The notes: generated from the letters alone by a model not told the origin. A stretch of DNA of 64,000 nucleotides from Paludibacteraceae bacterium (GCA_017647145.1 JAGCLD010000023.1:1-64000), one strand, 5' to 3'; numbered from the stretch's first letter, positions 18,161 through 28,606 are shown. Numbers and translations are program-made.

Positions 18161-21136
18161 TTAGAATGCCAAGTTCACACCAAACATAAAGGTGCGTGGA
18201 ATAGGATAATAATCTACACCTTCAATACCAGGTTCAAGACCACTCATGTTCACTGTTTCTGGGTCAACACCTGAGTAGTTAGAGAACGTAGCTAAGTTTT
18301 GTCCAGTTACGTAGATGCGTGCACGGCTCAAATAAGGTTTAACATTTTCCGGTATTTCAAATGTATAACCGATGGTTATGTCACCTAATTTAGCATAAGT
18401 ACCGCTCTCTAAATAGTAGTCAGTCATTTGTTTAGGAGGTGTAATGCCATTGTCCGGACTCTTAATCATGTTACCGGTAGCCATGGATGATTGATTACCA
18501 TAAGCCAAACGTTTTTGATTTAACAACTTACCTCCAAATGCACCACGGAAGTTGAATGAGAAGTCAACACCATAGAATGCCATGCTTGAGCTTAATCCCC
18601 AAGTGAGCACTGGAAGGGCATTGCCAAGTATTTGTTTGTCTTTGTTCTTCAATTGGGAGAATTTCTTTTCAATACCATTGGCATCATAGCCATAGAATGT
18701 ACCATCTTCACCGATGCGAGAGAATTTATATCCATAGAAGTTACCTACAGATTCTCCTTCTTCCAGGATTTGGAACTTAACAGAAGTCCATCCTGCAGAA
18801 CCGTCACCAAGACCGCCACGTTGTTTGTCAGCCTCTGGGAAGACAAATTCTTCATTACCCAATGAAAGCACTTTGTTTTTGTTGTGAGCCAAAGTTAATC
18901 CCAGGTTCCAAGTAAAGTTCTTATGGTCAATAGCAAGACCATTCAAAGCGATTTCAACACCTTGGTTTTGCAGTGAACCGAGGTTCAATAACATGTTTCC
19001 TGCCTCATATTTAGCAGCATCTACCGGATAGTTATAGAGCAAGTCTCTTGTAGTACGGTTGTAGTAATCAATAGCACCACTCAAACGTCCTTTCAAGAAT
19101 GAGAAGTCCACACCAACGTTAACCTCGTGTTTAGTTTCCCATTTCAAGTTAGGATTAGGAACTGTGCTGAGCGACCATGTAGCCACTTTGTTATCTCCAA
19201 AATATGCATAGTCTTCGTTCTTGCTCATGCGGCCAATCCAAGGGTAGCAGTCGCCAGGCATGTTACCTGTTACACCATAACCAGCACGAAGTTTTAAGTC
19301 TTCTACAACATCTTGGTCACGCATGAATGTTTCACGCGTAATCAACCAGCTGGCACTTACTGCAGGGAAGTATCCCCAACGATTGTTCGCACCAAACTTA
19401 GAAGAACCTTCAGCACGAAGGCTGGCGTTCAAGAAATAACGTTGTGCGTAGTTATAGTTTACACGAGCAAAAGCAGAAGCTAATTTCCATCCTTCTTTCC
19501 ATGAAGATACGTAGATGTTATCTTTCAAACCTCCATTTGCCAGGTTGTTAAGACCTTCACCAAGTCCCATGTTGTTATACAAGAAGTCGTCTGTTGGGAA
19601 TGAAGTGTTACCACCTTTAAACTCTTCGCGAACGAAATCTTGATAAGCGTAACCAGCCAATACGGTGAATGCGTGACCTTCAAATTCGTTACTATATTGA
19701 GCGGTAGCTTCAAACATGCGAGTAGTGTTAAATTGATTTTCGCGTTTTGCAATACCACCAAATTTTTCTCCGTCTAATGATGTGGATGGTTGATATTCAG
19801 CTCCCGAGCCATTCCAATATTGATAAGAACCAAATGCACTAATGCGTAATCCGGAAATAGGTTTCAAGGTTGCTCGCATGCTACCCAAGAATGTTTGGTC
19901 ACTCCATACGTTAGATATTTGATTGATAATAGCCACAGGATTTGAGAATCCACTCTTTTCCTTATATTGATAGTAACCATCATATTTTGAGTAGTTAGGA
20001 TCAGTTGTTTCAGCATAAATAGGCAGAGTTGGATTGTGTTTCATTGCTTGTTGATAAGCAGAGTGCCAAACCTTGTCTGAATTAGTCTTTGAATAAGATA
20101 CGTCATAATTAAATTCCAACAAACCATTTAAAGCGTGTTGGTTTACGTTAGCTCGTGCCATGATTTCTGAATAATTAGAATTCTTAGCAAGCCCTTCATT
20201 CAATTTGTAGTTTAAAGAAGCACGGTAATCAACATTTTTCATACCACCAGACAATGCAATGTTGTGTTCGGTTGATACAGGTACGCGTGTGATTTCTTTA
20301 TACCAATCAGTGTCATAACCATAGTCGAGACCTCCGGCATCTACATATTCTTTAGCGTTCATCAAGTTGATTTTACCGGCTGTGTTAGCAGTGCTTACGG
20401 TTCCGTTATATTCCACTTGAGTCTTACCTTCCTTACCCTTTTTCGTAGTAATAATAATCACCCCTGCATTAGCACGCGTACCATAAATAGCCGCAGCAGA
20501 ACCGTCTTTTAAAACGTCCATTGATTCAATGTCGTTAGGATTAATCGTGTTCATGCTTGCACCCGGTACACCGTCAATGATATAGAGTGGAGTAGTAGAA
20601 CCAGTCAAAGAACCTGTACCACGAATTTGCACATTAAATCCACGGTCAGTCGGGTCACCACCCCCGCTTTTTGACATTGTCAAACCAGCTACTTTACCTT
20701 GAAGCAAACCTTCAGCACTGTTAAAAGAACCTTTGTTGAAGCTTTCTGCTTTTACAGAAGCCACAGAACCGGTGATTTCTTTTTTGGTTTGTGTACCATA
20801 ACCCACGGCTACCACTTCGTTCAAGGCAACTGCGCCTTCAGATAAAGTGACAGAGATGTTGGTACGTCCTTTTACTGCTACTTCTTCGGTGTTGTAACCG
20901 ATGTAACTTACAACTAATGTGGCGTTTTCATCTACATTCAAGGTAAAGTTACCATCAATGTCGGTGATAGTACCATTAGCTGTACCTTTTTCTAAAACAC
21001 TCGCGCCAATGACACCAAATCCGGTGTTGTCTTTGACGTGACCGCTTACAGATACTTTCTGTGCATAGGCAGACATGTTCAGCAAAAACATTGCTGAGAG
21101 AATGCAGCCTATCAAGCGTCTTGTCTGTTTTCTCAT
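18161..21136 (-). CDS. SusC/RagA TonB-dependent outer-membrane transporter
   Basis: Protein of 991 residues. After a signal peptide (to about AYAQ) comes a carboxypeptidase-like domain (VSGHVKDNTGFGVIGASVLEKG, about 27-110), then the plug (about 115-230, with IRGTGSLTGSTTPLYIIDGVPG and the conserved DVLKDGSAAAIYGTRANAGVIIITTKKG) and a 22-strand barrel ending in Phe (VNLAF). It imports an oligosaccharide with TonB energy, paired with the SusD lid encoded next. No anti-sigma STN domain is present, so it is not itself a transducer. Confidence 0.96.
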   Translation of the reverse strand: MRKQTRRLIGCILSAMFLLNMSAYAQKVSVSGHVKDNTGFGVIGASVLEKGTANGTITDIDGNFTLNVDENATLVVSYIGYNTEEVAVKGRTNISVTLSEGAVALNEVVAVGYGTQTKKEITGSVASVKAESFNKGSFNSAEGLLQGKVAGLTMSKSGGGDPTDRGFNVQIRGTGSLTGSTTPLYIIDGVPGASMNTINPNDIESMDVLKDGSAAAIYGTRANAGVIIITTKKGKEGKTQVEYNGTVSTANTAGKINLMNAKEYVDAGGLDYGYDTDWYKEITRVPVSTEHNIALSGGMKNVDYRASLNYKLNEGLAKNSNYSEIMARANVNQHALNGLLEFNYDVSYSKTNSDKVWHSAYQQAMKHNPTLPIYAETTDPNYSKYDGYYQYKEKSGFSNPVAIINQISNVWSDQTFLGSMRATLKPISGLRISAFGSYQYWNGSGAEYQPSTSLDGEKFGGIAKRENQFNTTRMFEATAQYSNEFEGHAFTVLAGYAYQDFVREEFKGGNTSFPTDDFLYNNMGLGEGLNNLANGGLKDNIYVSSWKEGWKLASAFARVNYNYAQRYFLNASLRAEGSSKFGANNRWGYFPAVSASWLITRETFMRDQDVVEDLKLRAGYGVTGNMPGDCYPWIGRMSKNEDYAYFGDNKVATWSLSTVPNPNLKWETKHEVNVGVDFSFLKGRLSGAIDYYNRTTRDLLYNYPVDAAKYEAGNMLLNLGSLQNQGVEIALNGLAIDHKNFTWNLGLTLAHNKNKVLSLGNEEFVFPEADKQRGGLGDGSAGWTSVKFQILEEGESVGNFYGYKFSRIGEDGTFYGYDANGIEKKFSQLKNKDKQILGNALPVLTWGLSSSMAFYGVDFSFNFRGAFGGKLLNQKRLAYGNQSSMATGNMIKSPDNGITPPKQMTDYYLESGTYAKLGDITIGYTFEIPENVKPYLSRARIYVTGQNLATFSNYSGVDPETVNMSGLEPGIEGVDYYPIPRTFMFGVNLAF

Positions 21137-21180
21137 TGTGAATAAGATTTTTTAAGATTAGTAATTATAGTTTGGTTGAA

Positions 21181-22530
21181 TTATTTGTTTTTCCCTTCTT
21201 TAATCAATACAACGCTCACGGCTCCGAGTATCAAGAGAACGCCGGCCGCAGCCAACATGCCCACTTGTGAACCTGCGCATACGTATTTAAGGATTGAACC
21301 ACCAATCAAAGCGGCTACAATTTGTGGCAAACAGATGGTACAGTTAAACAGACCAAGATAGTAGCCCATGTTGTCACCCTTGAGTGAGTTAGTCAAGATG
21401 GTGAATGGTACTGCCAACATAGCTGCCCATGCCGCGCCGATGAATGCATATGAAACAAGCAACACGTACTGATTGTTTACAAACAAGGTAGAGATAAATC
21501 CTAATGCTCCTACAATGAGTGAGATGGCATAAGCACCCTTGTTGTGGAAGTATTTTTCCAGAGTAGGCATCACTAATGCCCAAAGCATGGAACCTACAGC
21601 TTGGATGGCGAAGCATACGCCTACCCAGTTTCCTGCGTTTTGGAACGCATTGTCAGCAGTGTTAGCTCCGTCCCAACCAAAACATTGGGTAGCGATAGCA
21701 CCGTTAGAATAGGTCCACATGAAGAGGAAAGTAGCCCAGCAGAAGAACTGCACGAGACCAACTGTCCAGAATGTAGAAGGTGCGTTTATAAGAAGTTTAA
21801 TAAAACCTGCTTCATCTTTCTTTTCGTCTTGTTTGGTGTTTAATCCATGGAACTCAGCATACTCTTGCGGATTCAATTCCTTAACAGTCACGAAGGTGTA
21901 GAGCACGCAAAGCATGAGGATGGCTGCTCCGATGTAGAAGCTCCATTTTACTGAGTCGGGCACAACGCCTTCGGGAGCAGTGTTAGCGATACCCACCCAT
22001 GTAAAGAGTATTGGGAAGATGTATCCTGCGAGTGAACCTGCGTTGCAGAGGAATGATTGAATAGAATAAGCCAAACCTTTTTGCTCCTCGTTGACCATGT
22101 CGCCTACCATCATTTTGAATGGTTGCATTGCGATGTTAATAGATGTGTCGAGGAACATCAGTGAGAATAGTCCAAACCACATTGCCGCATTGAGTCCGAG
22201 GAATAAAGACTGTGTGAATGTGAAGTTACCAGCATTAGGCAAGAGCAACATAACTGCCACCGCGATAAGTGCACCTACGATGAGGTAGGGCTTGCGACGT
22301 CCGAGTCGATTCCATGTTTTGTCGGAATACTTACCTACTAAAGGTTGTACGATCATACCCATTAATGGAGGCAATACCCAAAAGAAAGACAGTTGATGAG
22401 GGTCAGCTCCTAAGGTTGCAAAGATACGTGAAATGTTGGCACTCTGAAGTGCGTAAGCGATTTGAACTCCAAAGAATCCAAAGCTTAAATTGAATAATTG
22501 TCCAAATGAAAGGTTGCGTTTTACTCCCAT
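21181..22530 (-). CDS. SLC45-like MFS sugar transporter
   Basis: Inner-membrane major facilitator of 449 residues with 12 membrane segments. It is close to the SLC45/GPH-like sucrose-maltose transporters found in Bacteroidetes starch and fructan loci: FFGVQIAYALQSANISRIFATLGA, then PLVGKYSDKTWNRLGRRKPY, the family's loop 2-3 motif. It probably carries the di- or oligosaccharide released in the periplasm into the cytosol. First gene of the operon, 44 nt upstream of susC, with a good promoter before it. Confidence 0.88.
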   Translation of the reverse strand: MGVKRNLSFGQLFNLSFGFFGVQIAYALQSANISRIFATLGADPHQLSFFWVLPPLMGMIVQPLVGKYSDKTWNRLGRRKPYLIVGALIAVAVMLLLPNAGNFTFTQSLFLGLNAAMWFGLFSLMFLDTSINIAMQPFKMMVGDMVNEEQKGLAYSIQSFLCNAGSLAGYIFPILFTWVGIANTAPEGVVPDSVKWSFYIGAAILMLCVLYTFVTVKELNPQEYAEFHGLNTKQDEKKDEAGFIKLLINAPSTFWTVGLVQFFCWATFLFMWTYSNGAIATQCFGWDGANTADNAFQNAGNWVGVCFAIQAVGSMLWALVMPTLEKYFHNKGAYAISLIVGALGFISTLFVNNQYVLLVSYAFIGAAWAAMLAVPFTILTNSLKGDNMGYYLGLFNCTICLPQIVAALIGGSILKYVCAGSQVGMLAAAGVLLILGAVSVVLIKEGKNK

Positions 22531-22549
22531 GTTACTTAGTTTAAGTTCG

Positions 22550-22580
22550 CAAAGATACTAATGTTTTTGCTGTTAGGCAA
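22550..22580 (-). promoter_or_regulatory. Promoter of MFS-susC-susD-susE operon
   Basis: Minus-strand TATCTTTG (22557-22550) with TTGC (22580-22577) 19 nt upstream. No other promoter or terminator is evident until 15145, so the four genes look like one unit. Confidence 0.7.
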
Positions 22581-22766
22581 TAATATTCGGGATAAAGTGT
22601 ATAATCAATGTGATGAACTGACAAAAATAAGTACTGAATAAATGGTGGAATCTCTGAGTTGTATTTTTCTTAAATCTGAGTTGTAGGTTTTGGTAGGTGG
22701 ATCCTCGGTTTTGTGTGACGACCGGTGTTGTGTGTTGGGCGGTATATTGATTGAGTTTGTTGTCTG

Positions 22767-22865
22767 TGTGGTATCTAGTTCCTATCTAGTTCCTATCTAG
22801 TTCCTATCTGTTTTGTATCTTTATCCTACGTAGTGGTCCCGAGGTGGTCCCGAGGTGGTCGCGGG
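22767..22865. repeat. 11-bp phased modular repeat, locus B
   Basis: In-phase 11-mers: GTTCCTATCTA (22778, 22789), GTTCCTATCTG (22800), TTTTGTATCTT, TATCCTACGTA, then GTGGTCCCGAG (22833, 22844) and GTGGTCGCGGG (22855). A short palindrome, CACTTTGTAAAGTG, follows at 22873. The same change from CCTATC units to GGTCCCGA units occurs at 41411-41476. It fills much of the gene-free stretch 22531-22965. Confidence 0.9.
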
Positions 22866-22965
22866 GATGGGAGCACTTTGTAAAGTGTGTGATTTCTTAT
22901 GGAGTCATGTTTTTTGCATATTTCGTGCCTTTTCTATATCTTTGTTGGCAGAAAAGTCATCTCTT

Positions 22966-23325
22966 ATGAAGAATACGACATTAAAAGCAAATATCACGAT
23001 CCATCTTTTTGCTATCGCACATGCCCTTACGGTAATAATGTTTCGTCATTACAATATCTCGGATGATATTCCTTTGACAGTGCTCACTTTGGTGATGGTT
23101 GTTGGGGTGGGTAGAATCTACCGTTTCCCGATTGACATATCAGCCGCTTTGGCGTTGTTGTTGTGCTTTGCGGGCTTTTACATGGGTACAAAGGGGGCTG
23201 AAATGATTGCTTGTCTGGCGGGTGGAACTCTTATTCCTTATGCTAATGTGATATGTACGGTGGTGGTGACAGAGTTGCTGGGATGGGCTACTGTGTTTAT
23301 TACCAGTAAACAGAGAAACGAGTAG
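22966..23325 (+). CDS. Small four-helix membrane protein of unknown function
   Basis: Protein of 119 residues with about four membrane segments and almost no loops (HLFAIAHALTVIMF, IPLTVLTLVMVVGVG, AALALLLCFAGFYMG, ANVICTVVVTELLGWATVFI). I do not recognise a named family. The frame is open 37 codons further upstream, but that part is 11-bp repeat DNA, so the ATG at 22966 is chosen. It lies 186 nt before a sensor kinase on the same strand and may belong with it. The intervening 23326-23511 shows nothing notable. Confidence 0.6.
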   Translation: MKNTTLKANITIHLFAIAHALTVIMFRHYNISDDIPLTVLTLVMVVGVGRIYRFPIDISAALALLLCFAGFYMGTKGAEMIACLAGGTLIPYANVICTVVVTELLGWATVFITSKQRNE

Positions 23326-23511
23326 CCTCTTTATATAGTATTGACAGCAGTTCCTTCTGTGGGGCATCCTGTGTGGAGAGAGGAAAATATGACCGATGCA
23401 TGAGGGGGAGCGGTAAAAATGACCTTAAATCAAAATCGCAGCGGGGTGCTTGTGTGATACTCTAACATCCTTGCATGTGTGCGTTCGGATATACATTAAC
23501 TACAGACAAAC

Positions 23512-24615
23512 ATGATCGATAGGGAAGGGAAAAAAAACGGTAAATTTGTTTGGCAAACCATCTTGCTGCTTGTTTCAGTGGCGGTTTTTCGTCTCTTGTA
23601 TGTGGATGTCTATGAGATGTTGATTGCGGCCACGCATTTTTCTTTGGTGGAGGCGGCACTTTCTTTCTTTAGCAATTATTGGGCGTTGTTCTTGTCGGTG
23701 GTGTTGGATATTGCTATTCTGAGTATTCTTTATCGCTACATTCCTTATGGAGTGATGCCTTTTAGGCGTGTGGCGCTCTATTTTACGGGTATCATCGTTA
23801 ATTCTCTGGTGGGTACGCTGGTGATTCACAGTAGATTGTTGTTTGCGGAGCCGATTACGAAAGTCAGTGGATTTATGTTGCTGGGTACGTATATTACTGT
23901 GGTGCTTTTTAATGTGATTGTGCTTTTGTTTGCCGACTTGTTGGTTTATTTTAAGCGGACCAAAAAAGAGGTGTTGATTCAGAGTGGGAAGAAGCATAAA
24001 GTGCAGTATCAGTATCAACAGTTGAAGTCGCAATTAAATCCTCATTTTTTGTTTAACAGCCTGAATGTGTTGGACTATCTTGTTCAGAATGACGAGAAGC
24101 AGCGGGCGAGTGATTACATCAAGAAACTGGCGGGAGTATATCGTTATTTGCTGAATATGGGAGAGTATAAAATTGTGCGCATTGCTGACGAGATGAACTT
24201 TGTGAGGCTCTATGTGGATCTGATTAAAGAGCGATTTATCGATGGGCTGGAGGTGACGGTGGATGTGCCCAATGAATATATGGATAAGTATATCATACCC
24301 TGCGGGATACAGACCTTGGTGGAAAATGCGACAAAGCATAATATTGTGAATGCCAAATCGCCTTTGTGCATCAGAATTTATGTGGATGAAAAGGAGGGAA
24401 AAATAGCCGTGGAGAACAATCTGCAACTGCGTGTGAATGCGCAATCAACGGGTGTGGGGCTGAATAATATCAATAAGCAATATCAGGATATAGTGGGCAA
24501 GGAAATCGATGTGTTGCCTTCGGAAACTACCTTTCTTGTGAAGTTGCCATTGATACAAGCTGTAAAAAATACAGCAAATGTTGGTGCATTTGAAGAAAAT
24601 GCCGTATCTTTGTAA
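23512..24615 (+). CDS. LytS/YehU-type sensor histidine kinase
   Basis: Protein of 367 residues with four predicted membrane helices in residues 14-155 and no large extracytoplasmic domain. A His_kinase domain follows with QLNPHFLFNSLNVLDYL (phospho-acceptor His near 177) and a degenerate HATPase_c region (VENATKHNIV near 268, GVGLNNINKQY near 322). LytS-type kinases normally signal to LytTR response regulators, but no such gene is adjacent; the next gene is rho, 175 nt on. It may share a transcript with the small membrane protein upstream. Confidence 0.85.
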   Translation: MIDREGKKNGKFVWQTILLLVSVAVFRLLYVDVYEMLIAATHFSLVEAALSFFSNYWALFLSVVLDIAILSILYRYIPYGVMPFRRVALYFTGIIVNSLVGTLVIHSRLLFAEPITKVSGFMLLGTYITVVLFNVIVLLFADLLVYFKRTKKEVLIQSGKKHKVQYQYQQLKSQLNPHFLFNSLNVLDYLVQNDEKQRASDYIKKLAGVYRYLLNMGEYKIVRIADEMNFVRLYVDLIKERFIDGLEVTVDVPNEYMDKYIIPCGIQTLVENATKHNIVNAKSPLCIRIYVDEKEGKIAVENNLQLRVNAQSTGVGLNNINKQYQDIVGKEIDVLPSETTFLVKLPLIQAVKNTANVGAFEENAVSL

Positions 24616-24790
24616 GCGAAATCAATGTAAAGTTCCGACTATTCTGTCGGTGAATTAAATTCTCATATAGTTTTTTGTTTTTTGAAAGAGTAAATGCGCA
24701 GAGTTGTTACACGTTGCATGTGGTGTGAACGTTAAGGCAAAATGCAATTTATATTACGAATGAATAAACTTAAATAATTAATCATAAAGT

Positions 24791-26533
24791 ATGGCAATTA
24801 CATACAATATCTTAGAACTAAGCAAAAAAACGATGCCGGAATTGGTGCAAATAGCACAATCAATGGAACTGAAAGGGATTAATTCCATGAAAAAAGAAGA
24901 CTTGGTCTATGCTATTCTGGATAGACAAGCAGAGGTGACGGCGCAACAAAAGGTGGAAAAACAAGAACCGAAGAAAGAAAAAAGAAAACGTACCCGAATC
25001 GGACAAATGAAAGAGAAGGAAGGCGATGGGGGAAAAGAAAAGGTTGCGGAAGTGAAACCAGAACCGGTGGTGGCTAAAGAAGAGAAGAAAGAGGTGGAAA
25101 AAGAAGATATGCCGAAGGTGAAAGAAGAAGAGAAAAAGGAGGAAAATTCACCTGTGGTAGCAGAAAATCAGCCACAAGAAAAGAAAAAGCAAGCCAAAAA
25201 GAAGACGGCGAAAAAACAAAATAATAATGCCCCAAATGCAGCAGAACAAGAAGGGCAAGCAGAACAAGTGAAGGCTGAAGATAATCAGAAAGTGCAGCAG
25301 GAAGCCGGAGTGAAGCCAGAAGTGGTGGAAGAGAATAAACCGGCGGACATTCAGCCCAAAGAAGCAGAACCTGTTAAAAATCAGCAACCCGAAAGGAAAA
25401 ACTATGACTTTGACGGACTCATTCAAGGGCATGGTACTCTGGAGATTATGCCAGATGGATATGGGTTCTTGCGTTCACCGGATTATAATTACTTCTCATC
25501 ACCGGATGATGTCTATGTTTCTCAATCACAAATAAAATTGTTTGGACTCAAAACGGGTGATACTATTGTGGGTGATATTCGTCCGCCAAAAGATGGAGAA
25601 AAGTATTTCCCACTTATTAAGGTGAGCAAAATCAATGGCAGATCGCCCGAATATGTGAGAGACAGAGTGGCATTTGAGCACTTGACTCCGCTCTTCCCGG
25701 ACCAGAAATTCAAATTAACTACGGGTAAGAATGACCCACTATCAACCAGAATAATCGACTTGTTTTCACCCATCGGAAAAGGGCAACGCGGTCTTATTGT
25801 TGCGCAGCCTAAAACGGGTAAGACAGTGCTCTTGAAAGAAATAGCTAATGCGATTGCGGCCAACCATCCTGAAGTGTTTATGATTGTGCTTCTGATTGAT
25901 GAACGTCCGGAAGAAGTTACTGATATGGCACGTAGCGTTAAGGCAGAAGTGGTGGCTTCGACCTTTGATGAGCCGGCTGAAAAACATGTGAAAGTGGCAG
26001 GCATTGTTCATGAAAAGGCCAAACGTCTTGTGGAATGTGGGCATGATGTTGTGATTTTGTTGGACTCTATCACGCGTTTGGCGCGAGCTTACAATACTGT
26101 GTCGCCGGCGTCAGGCAAGGTGTTGTCGGGGGGTGTGGATGCCAATGCATTGCATAGACCGAAACGCTTCTTTGGTGCGGCAAGAAATATTGAAAATGGA
26201 GGCAGTCTCACGATTATTGCCACGGCATTGACCGAAACGGGCTCGAAAATGGACGATGTGATCTTTGAAGAATTCAAGGGAACGGGAAATATGGAGTTGC
26301 AGCTGGATAGAAGGTTGGCAAACAAAAGAATCTTCCCGGCTGTTGATATTATGTTGTCGGGCACAAGACGTGATGACTTGTTACTGGATAACGAAACGCT
26401 TAACCGCATGTGGATTCTGAGAAAAAATATTGCGGACATGACCTCTACGGAGGCAATGGAATTCCTCAAAGAAAGAATGGAAAGAACGGAAAATAATGAG
26501 GAATTCTTGGTTTCCATGAATTCTAATTCATAA
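24791..26533 (+). CDS. rho: Transcription termination factor Rho
   Basis: Hexameric RNA helicase that ends transcription, 580 residues. An N-terminal Rho_N helix bundle (about 5-45) is followed by a 165-residue insertion made almost wholly of Lys, Glu, Pro and Gln. The RNA-binding cold-shock-like domain comes next ([22 protein letters not shown], about 218-240), then the ATPase core with Walker [11 protein letters not shown] (about 338) and the [12 protein letters not shown]-loop. The insertion is usual for Bacteroidetes Rho, although its sequence varies. Single gene; dxs follows after 100 nt. Confidence 0.97.
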   Translation: MAITYNILELSKKTMPELVQIAQSMELKGINSMKKEDLVYAILDRQAEVTAQQKVEKQEPKKEKRKRTRIGQMKEKEGDGGKEKVAEVKPEPVVAKEEKKEVEKEDMPKVKEEEKKEENSPVVAENQPQEKKKQAKKKTAKKQNNNAPNAAEQEGQAEQVKAEDNQKVQQEAGVKPEVVEENKPADIQPKEAEPVKNQQPERKNYDFDGLIQGHGTLEIMPDGYGFLRSPDYNYFSSPDDVYVSQSQIKLFGLKTGDTIVGDIRPPKDGEKYFPLIKVSKINGRSPEYVRDRVAFEHLTPLFPDQKFKLTTGKNDPLSTRIIDLFSPIGKGQRGLIVAQPKTGKTVLLKEIANAIAANHPEVFMIVLLIDERPEEVTDMARSVKAEVVASTFDEPAEKHVKVAGIVHEKAKRLVECGHDVVILLDSITRLARAYNTVSPASGKVLSGGVDANALHRPKRFFGAARNIENGGSLTIIATALTETGSKMDDVIFEEFKGTGNMELQLDRRLANKRIFPAVDIMLSGTRRDDLLLDNETLNRMWILRKNIADMTSTEAMEFLKERMERTENNEEFLVSMNSNS

Positions 26534-26633
26534 GGTAAAACAGCAAGGTGTCATGATTGGGCACTGAGAAAAAGAAATGGGTTGAATCGGGGGGTGCTTG
26601 GTGCATTCCCGCATATAAATCGGAGGAAAACAA

Positions 26634-28550
26634 ATGGATGTGAACAAAACGAAATATCTCCAATTTGTAGAACTGCCGGAAGATGTAAAAAAACTTAAGA
26701 CAGAAGAACTGCCGGGGCTTTGTGAGGAACTGCGTAACTTTATTGTGGACGAGTTGTCACATAATCCGGGACATTTAGCTTCGAGTCTGGGTACAGTGGA
26801 ACTGGCGGTGGCAATACACTATGTCTTTAATACTCCTTACGATAGGGTTGTGTGGGACGTGGGACACCAGGCTTATGCTCATAAGATACTCACCGGCCGC
26901 AGAAAGAAATTCTCTACTAATCGACAGTTTAAGGGCTTGTGTGGATTTCCGACACCGAAAGAGAGTGAGTATGATTCATTTGGAACTGGTCACTCCTCTA
27001 CCTCTATTTCAGCCGGATTGGGCATGTCGGTGGCAGCCATGCTGAAAGGGGAGGATAGGCAGGTGGTGGCGGTAATTGGCGATGGAGCCATGACCGGCGG
27101 CTTAGCATTTGAGGGACTTAATAATGCCTCGATGGATAAGAATAATATGTTAATCGTCTTGAATGATAATAACATGGCCATTGACCCGCTCAAAGGCGGA
27201 TTTACGCAGTATCTCACAGATATTACCACCTCCAAGGCATATAATAAACTCCGACACGATGTGTATCAATGGTGTAAGCAGAGAGGTTGGATTAGTGATA
27301 AGCAAAAACAAAGAGTGCAGCACTTCTCTACATCGATTAAGACTCTTCTGACGCGACAAGCCAATAATATTTTCGAAGGATTGAATATACGGTATTTCGG
27401 ACCGGTGGACGGACATGATGTGCAAACGCTTGTGAGGATACTGGAAGAAATAAAACAACATGAAGGACCCAAGGTGTTGCATTTGGTAACAGTGAAAGGG
27501 AAAGGTTATAAGCCGGCTGAGGATTCGGTTACTGTGTGGCATGCGCCAGGTGAGTTTAATGTGCTTACCGGTGAAAGAAAGGCTGTAAATGACAAGCATA
27601 AGCATCCACCGCTCTATCAGGAGGTGTTTGGACACACATTGCTCGAAATAGCCAAGCAGAATGATAAAGTTGTGGGAATTACACCGGCTATGCCTTCAGG
27701 ATGTTCCATGAATATCATGCAAAATGAATTGCCGGAACGGGTGTTTGATGTGGGTATAGCAGAAGGACATGCTGTGACTTTCTCGGCAGGATTGGCTAAG
27801 GATGGTATGATACCTTATTGTAATATCTACTCTTCTTTCCTGCAAAGAGCATATGATAACATTATACATGATGCGGCTTTACAAGACTTACCGGTGGTGT
27901 TGTGTATTGACCGTGCGGGTATTGTGGGTGCGGATGGGGCTACCCATCATGGATTGCTGGACTTGGCATATCTGAGATGTATCCCGAATGTGACCATTGC
28001 AGCGCCGTATAATGAGATTGAGCTTAGACATTTGCTCTACACAGCGCAATTTACCAAAGGGGTGTTTGCTATTCGTTATCCACGAGGCAGAGCAACGTGC
28101 ATTGATTGGAAGAAAGATTTTGAATTGTTGCCGGTTGGAAAGGGAAGACAACTCAGGGAAGGCGACGATCTGGCTATTGTTTCAATTGGAGCAATTGGTA
28201 ATACGGTGACGAAAGCCATCGAGATGTTTGAGGAAGAATATGCTGACGCGAGTGCTTCTATTGCACACTATGACATGCGCTATCTTAAACCGATAGATCA
28301 AGATATCTTGCACGAAGTTGGAAAACGTTTTAAGAAGGTCATTACGGTGGAAGATGGAGTGATTGCCGGAGGATTGGGTTCGGCTGTTTTGGAATTTATG
28401 TCAGACAATGGATATGCTCCACGCGTGATACGCCTGGGTATAAAGGATGCGTTTGTAGAGCATGGTTCTACAGCGGAATTATACAATATGTTGGAACTGG
28501 ATGTGATAGGAATCTGTAATAAGATAAAGGAAGTGTTGGAGCATGAATAA
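26634..28550 (+). CDS. dxs: 1-deoxy-D-xylulose-5-phosphate synthase
   Basis: Condenses pyruvate with glyceraldehyde 3-phosphate, the first step of the methylerythritol phosphate pathway to isoprenoids (also feeding thiamine and pyridoxal). The 638 residues are standard. TPP site: GDGAMTGG...NDNNMAI (about 148-182), transketolase domain with HHGLLDLAYLR, and C-terminal ALKP-like MRYLKPIDQDIL. It begins after a purine-rich CGGAGGAAAAC. Cotranscribed upstream of trkA (56-nt gap). Confidence 0.98.
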   Translation: MDVNKTKYLQFVELPEDVKKLKTEELPGLCEELRNFIVDELSHNPGHLASSLGTVELAVAIHYVFNTPYDRVVWDVGHQAYAHKILTGRRKKFSTNRQFKGLCGFPTPKESEYDSFGTGHSSTSISAGLGMSVAAMLKGEDRQVVAVIGDGAMTGGLAFEGLNNASMDKNNMLIVLNDNNMAIDPLKGGFTQYLTDITTSKAYNKLRHDVYQWCKQRGWISDKQKQRVQHFSTSIKTLLTRQANNIFEGLNIRYFGPVDGHDVQTLVRILEEIKQHEGPKVLHLVTVKGKGYKPAEDSVTVWHAPGEFNVLTGERKAVNDKHKHPPLYQEVFGHTLLEIAKQNDKVVGITPAMPSGCSMNIMQNELPERVFDVGIAEGHAVTFSAGLAKDGMIPYCNIYSSFLQRAYDNIIHDAALQDLPVVLCIDRAGIVGADGATHHGLLDLAYLRCIPNVTIAAPYNEIELRHLLYTAQFTKGVFAIRYPRGRATCIDWKKDFELLPVGKGRQLREGDDLAIVSIGAIGNTVTKAIEMFEEEYADASASIAHYDMRYLKPIDQDILHEVGKRFKKVITVEDGVIAGGLGSAVLEFMSDNGYAPRVIRLGIKDAFVEHGSTAELYNMLELDVIGICNKIKEVLEHE

Positions 28551-28606
28551 AACAACTCCTCTTTACAGATAAGAAGTGCATGGTAAGTGATTATTGAAAA
28601 GAAACT

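Noticed and set aside
22855..22965. N-terminal extension of the small membrane protein
   Set aside because: It is translated from 11-bp repeat DNA and the protein pattern begins at the ATG at 22966.
23575..24033. Long antisense frames inside the kinase, rho, valS, lysS and giant T9SS genes
   Set aside because: All lie opposite well-recognised proteins and have biased, unstructured translations.
26534..26633. TPP riboswitch before dxs
   Set aside because: No conserved TPP aptamer segments are present in the 100-nt gap.
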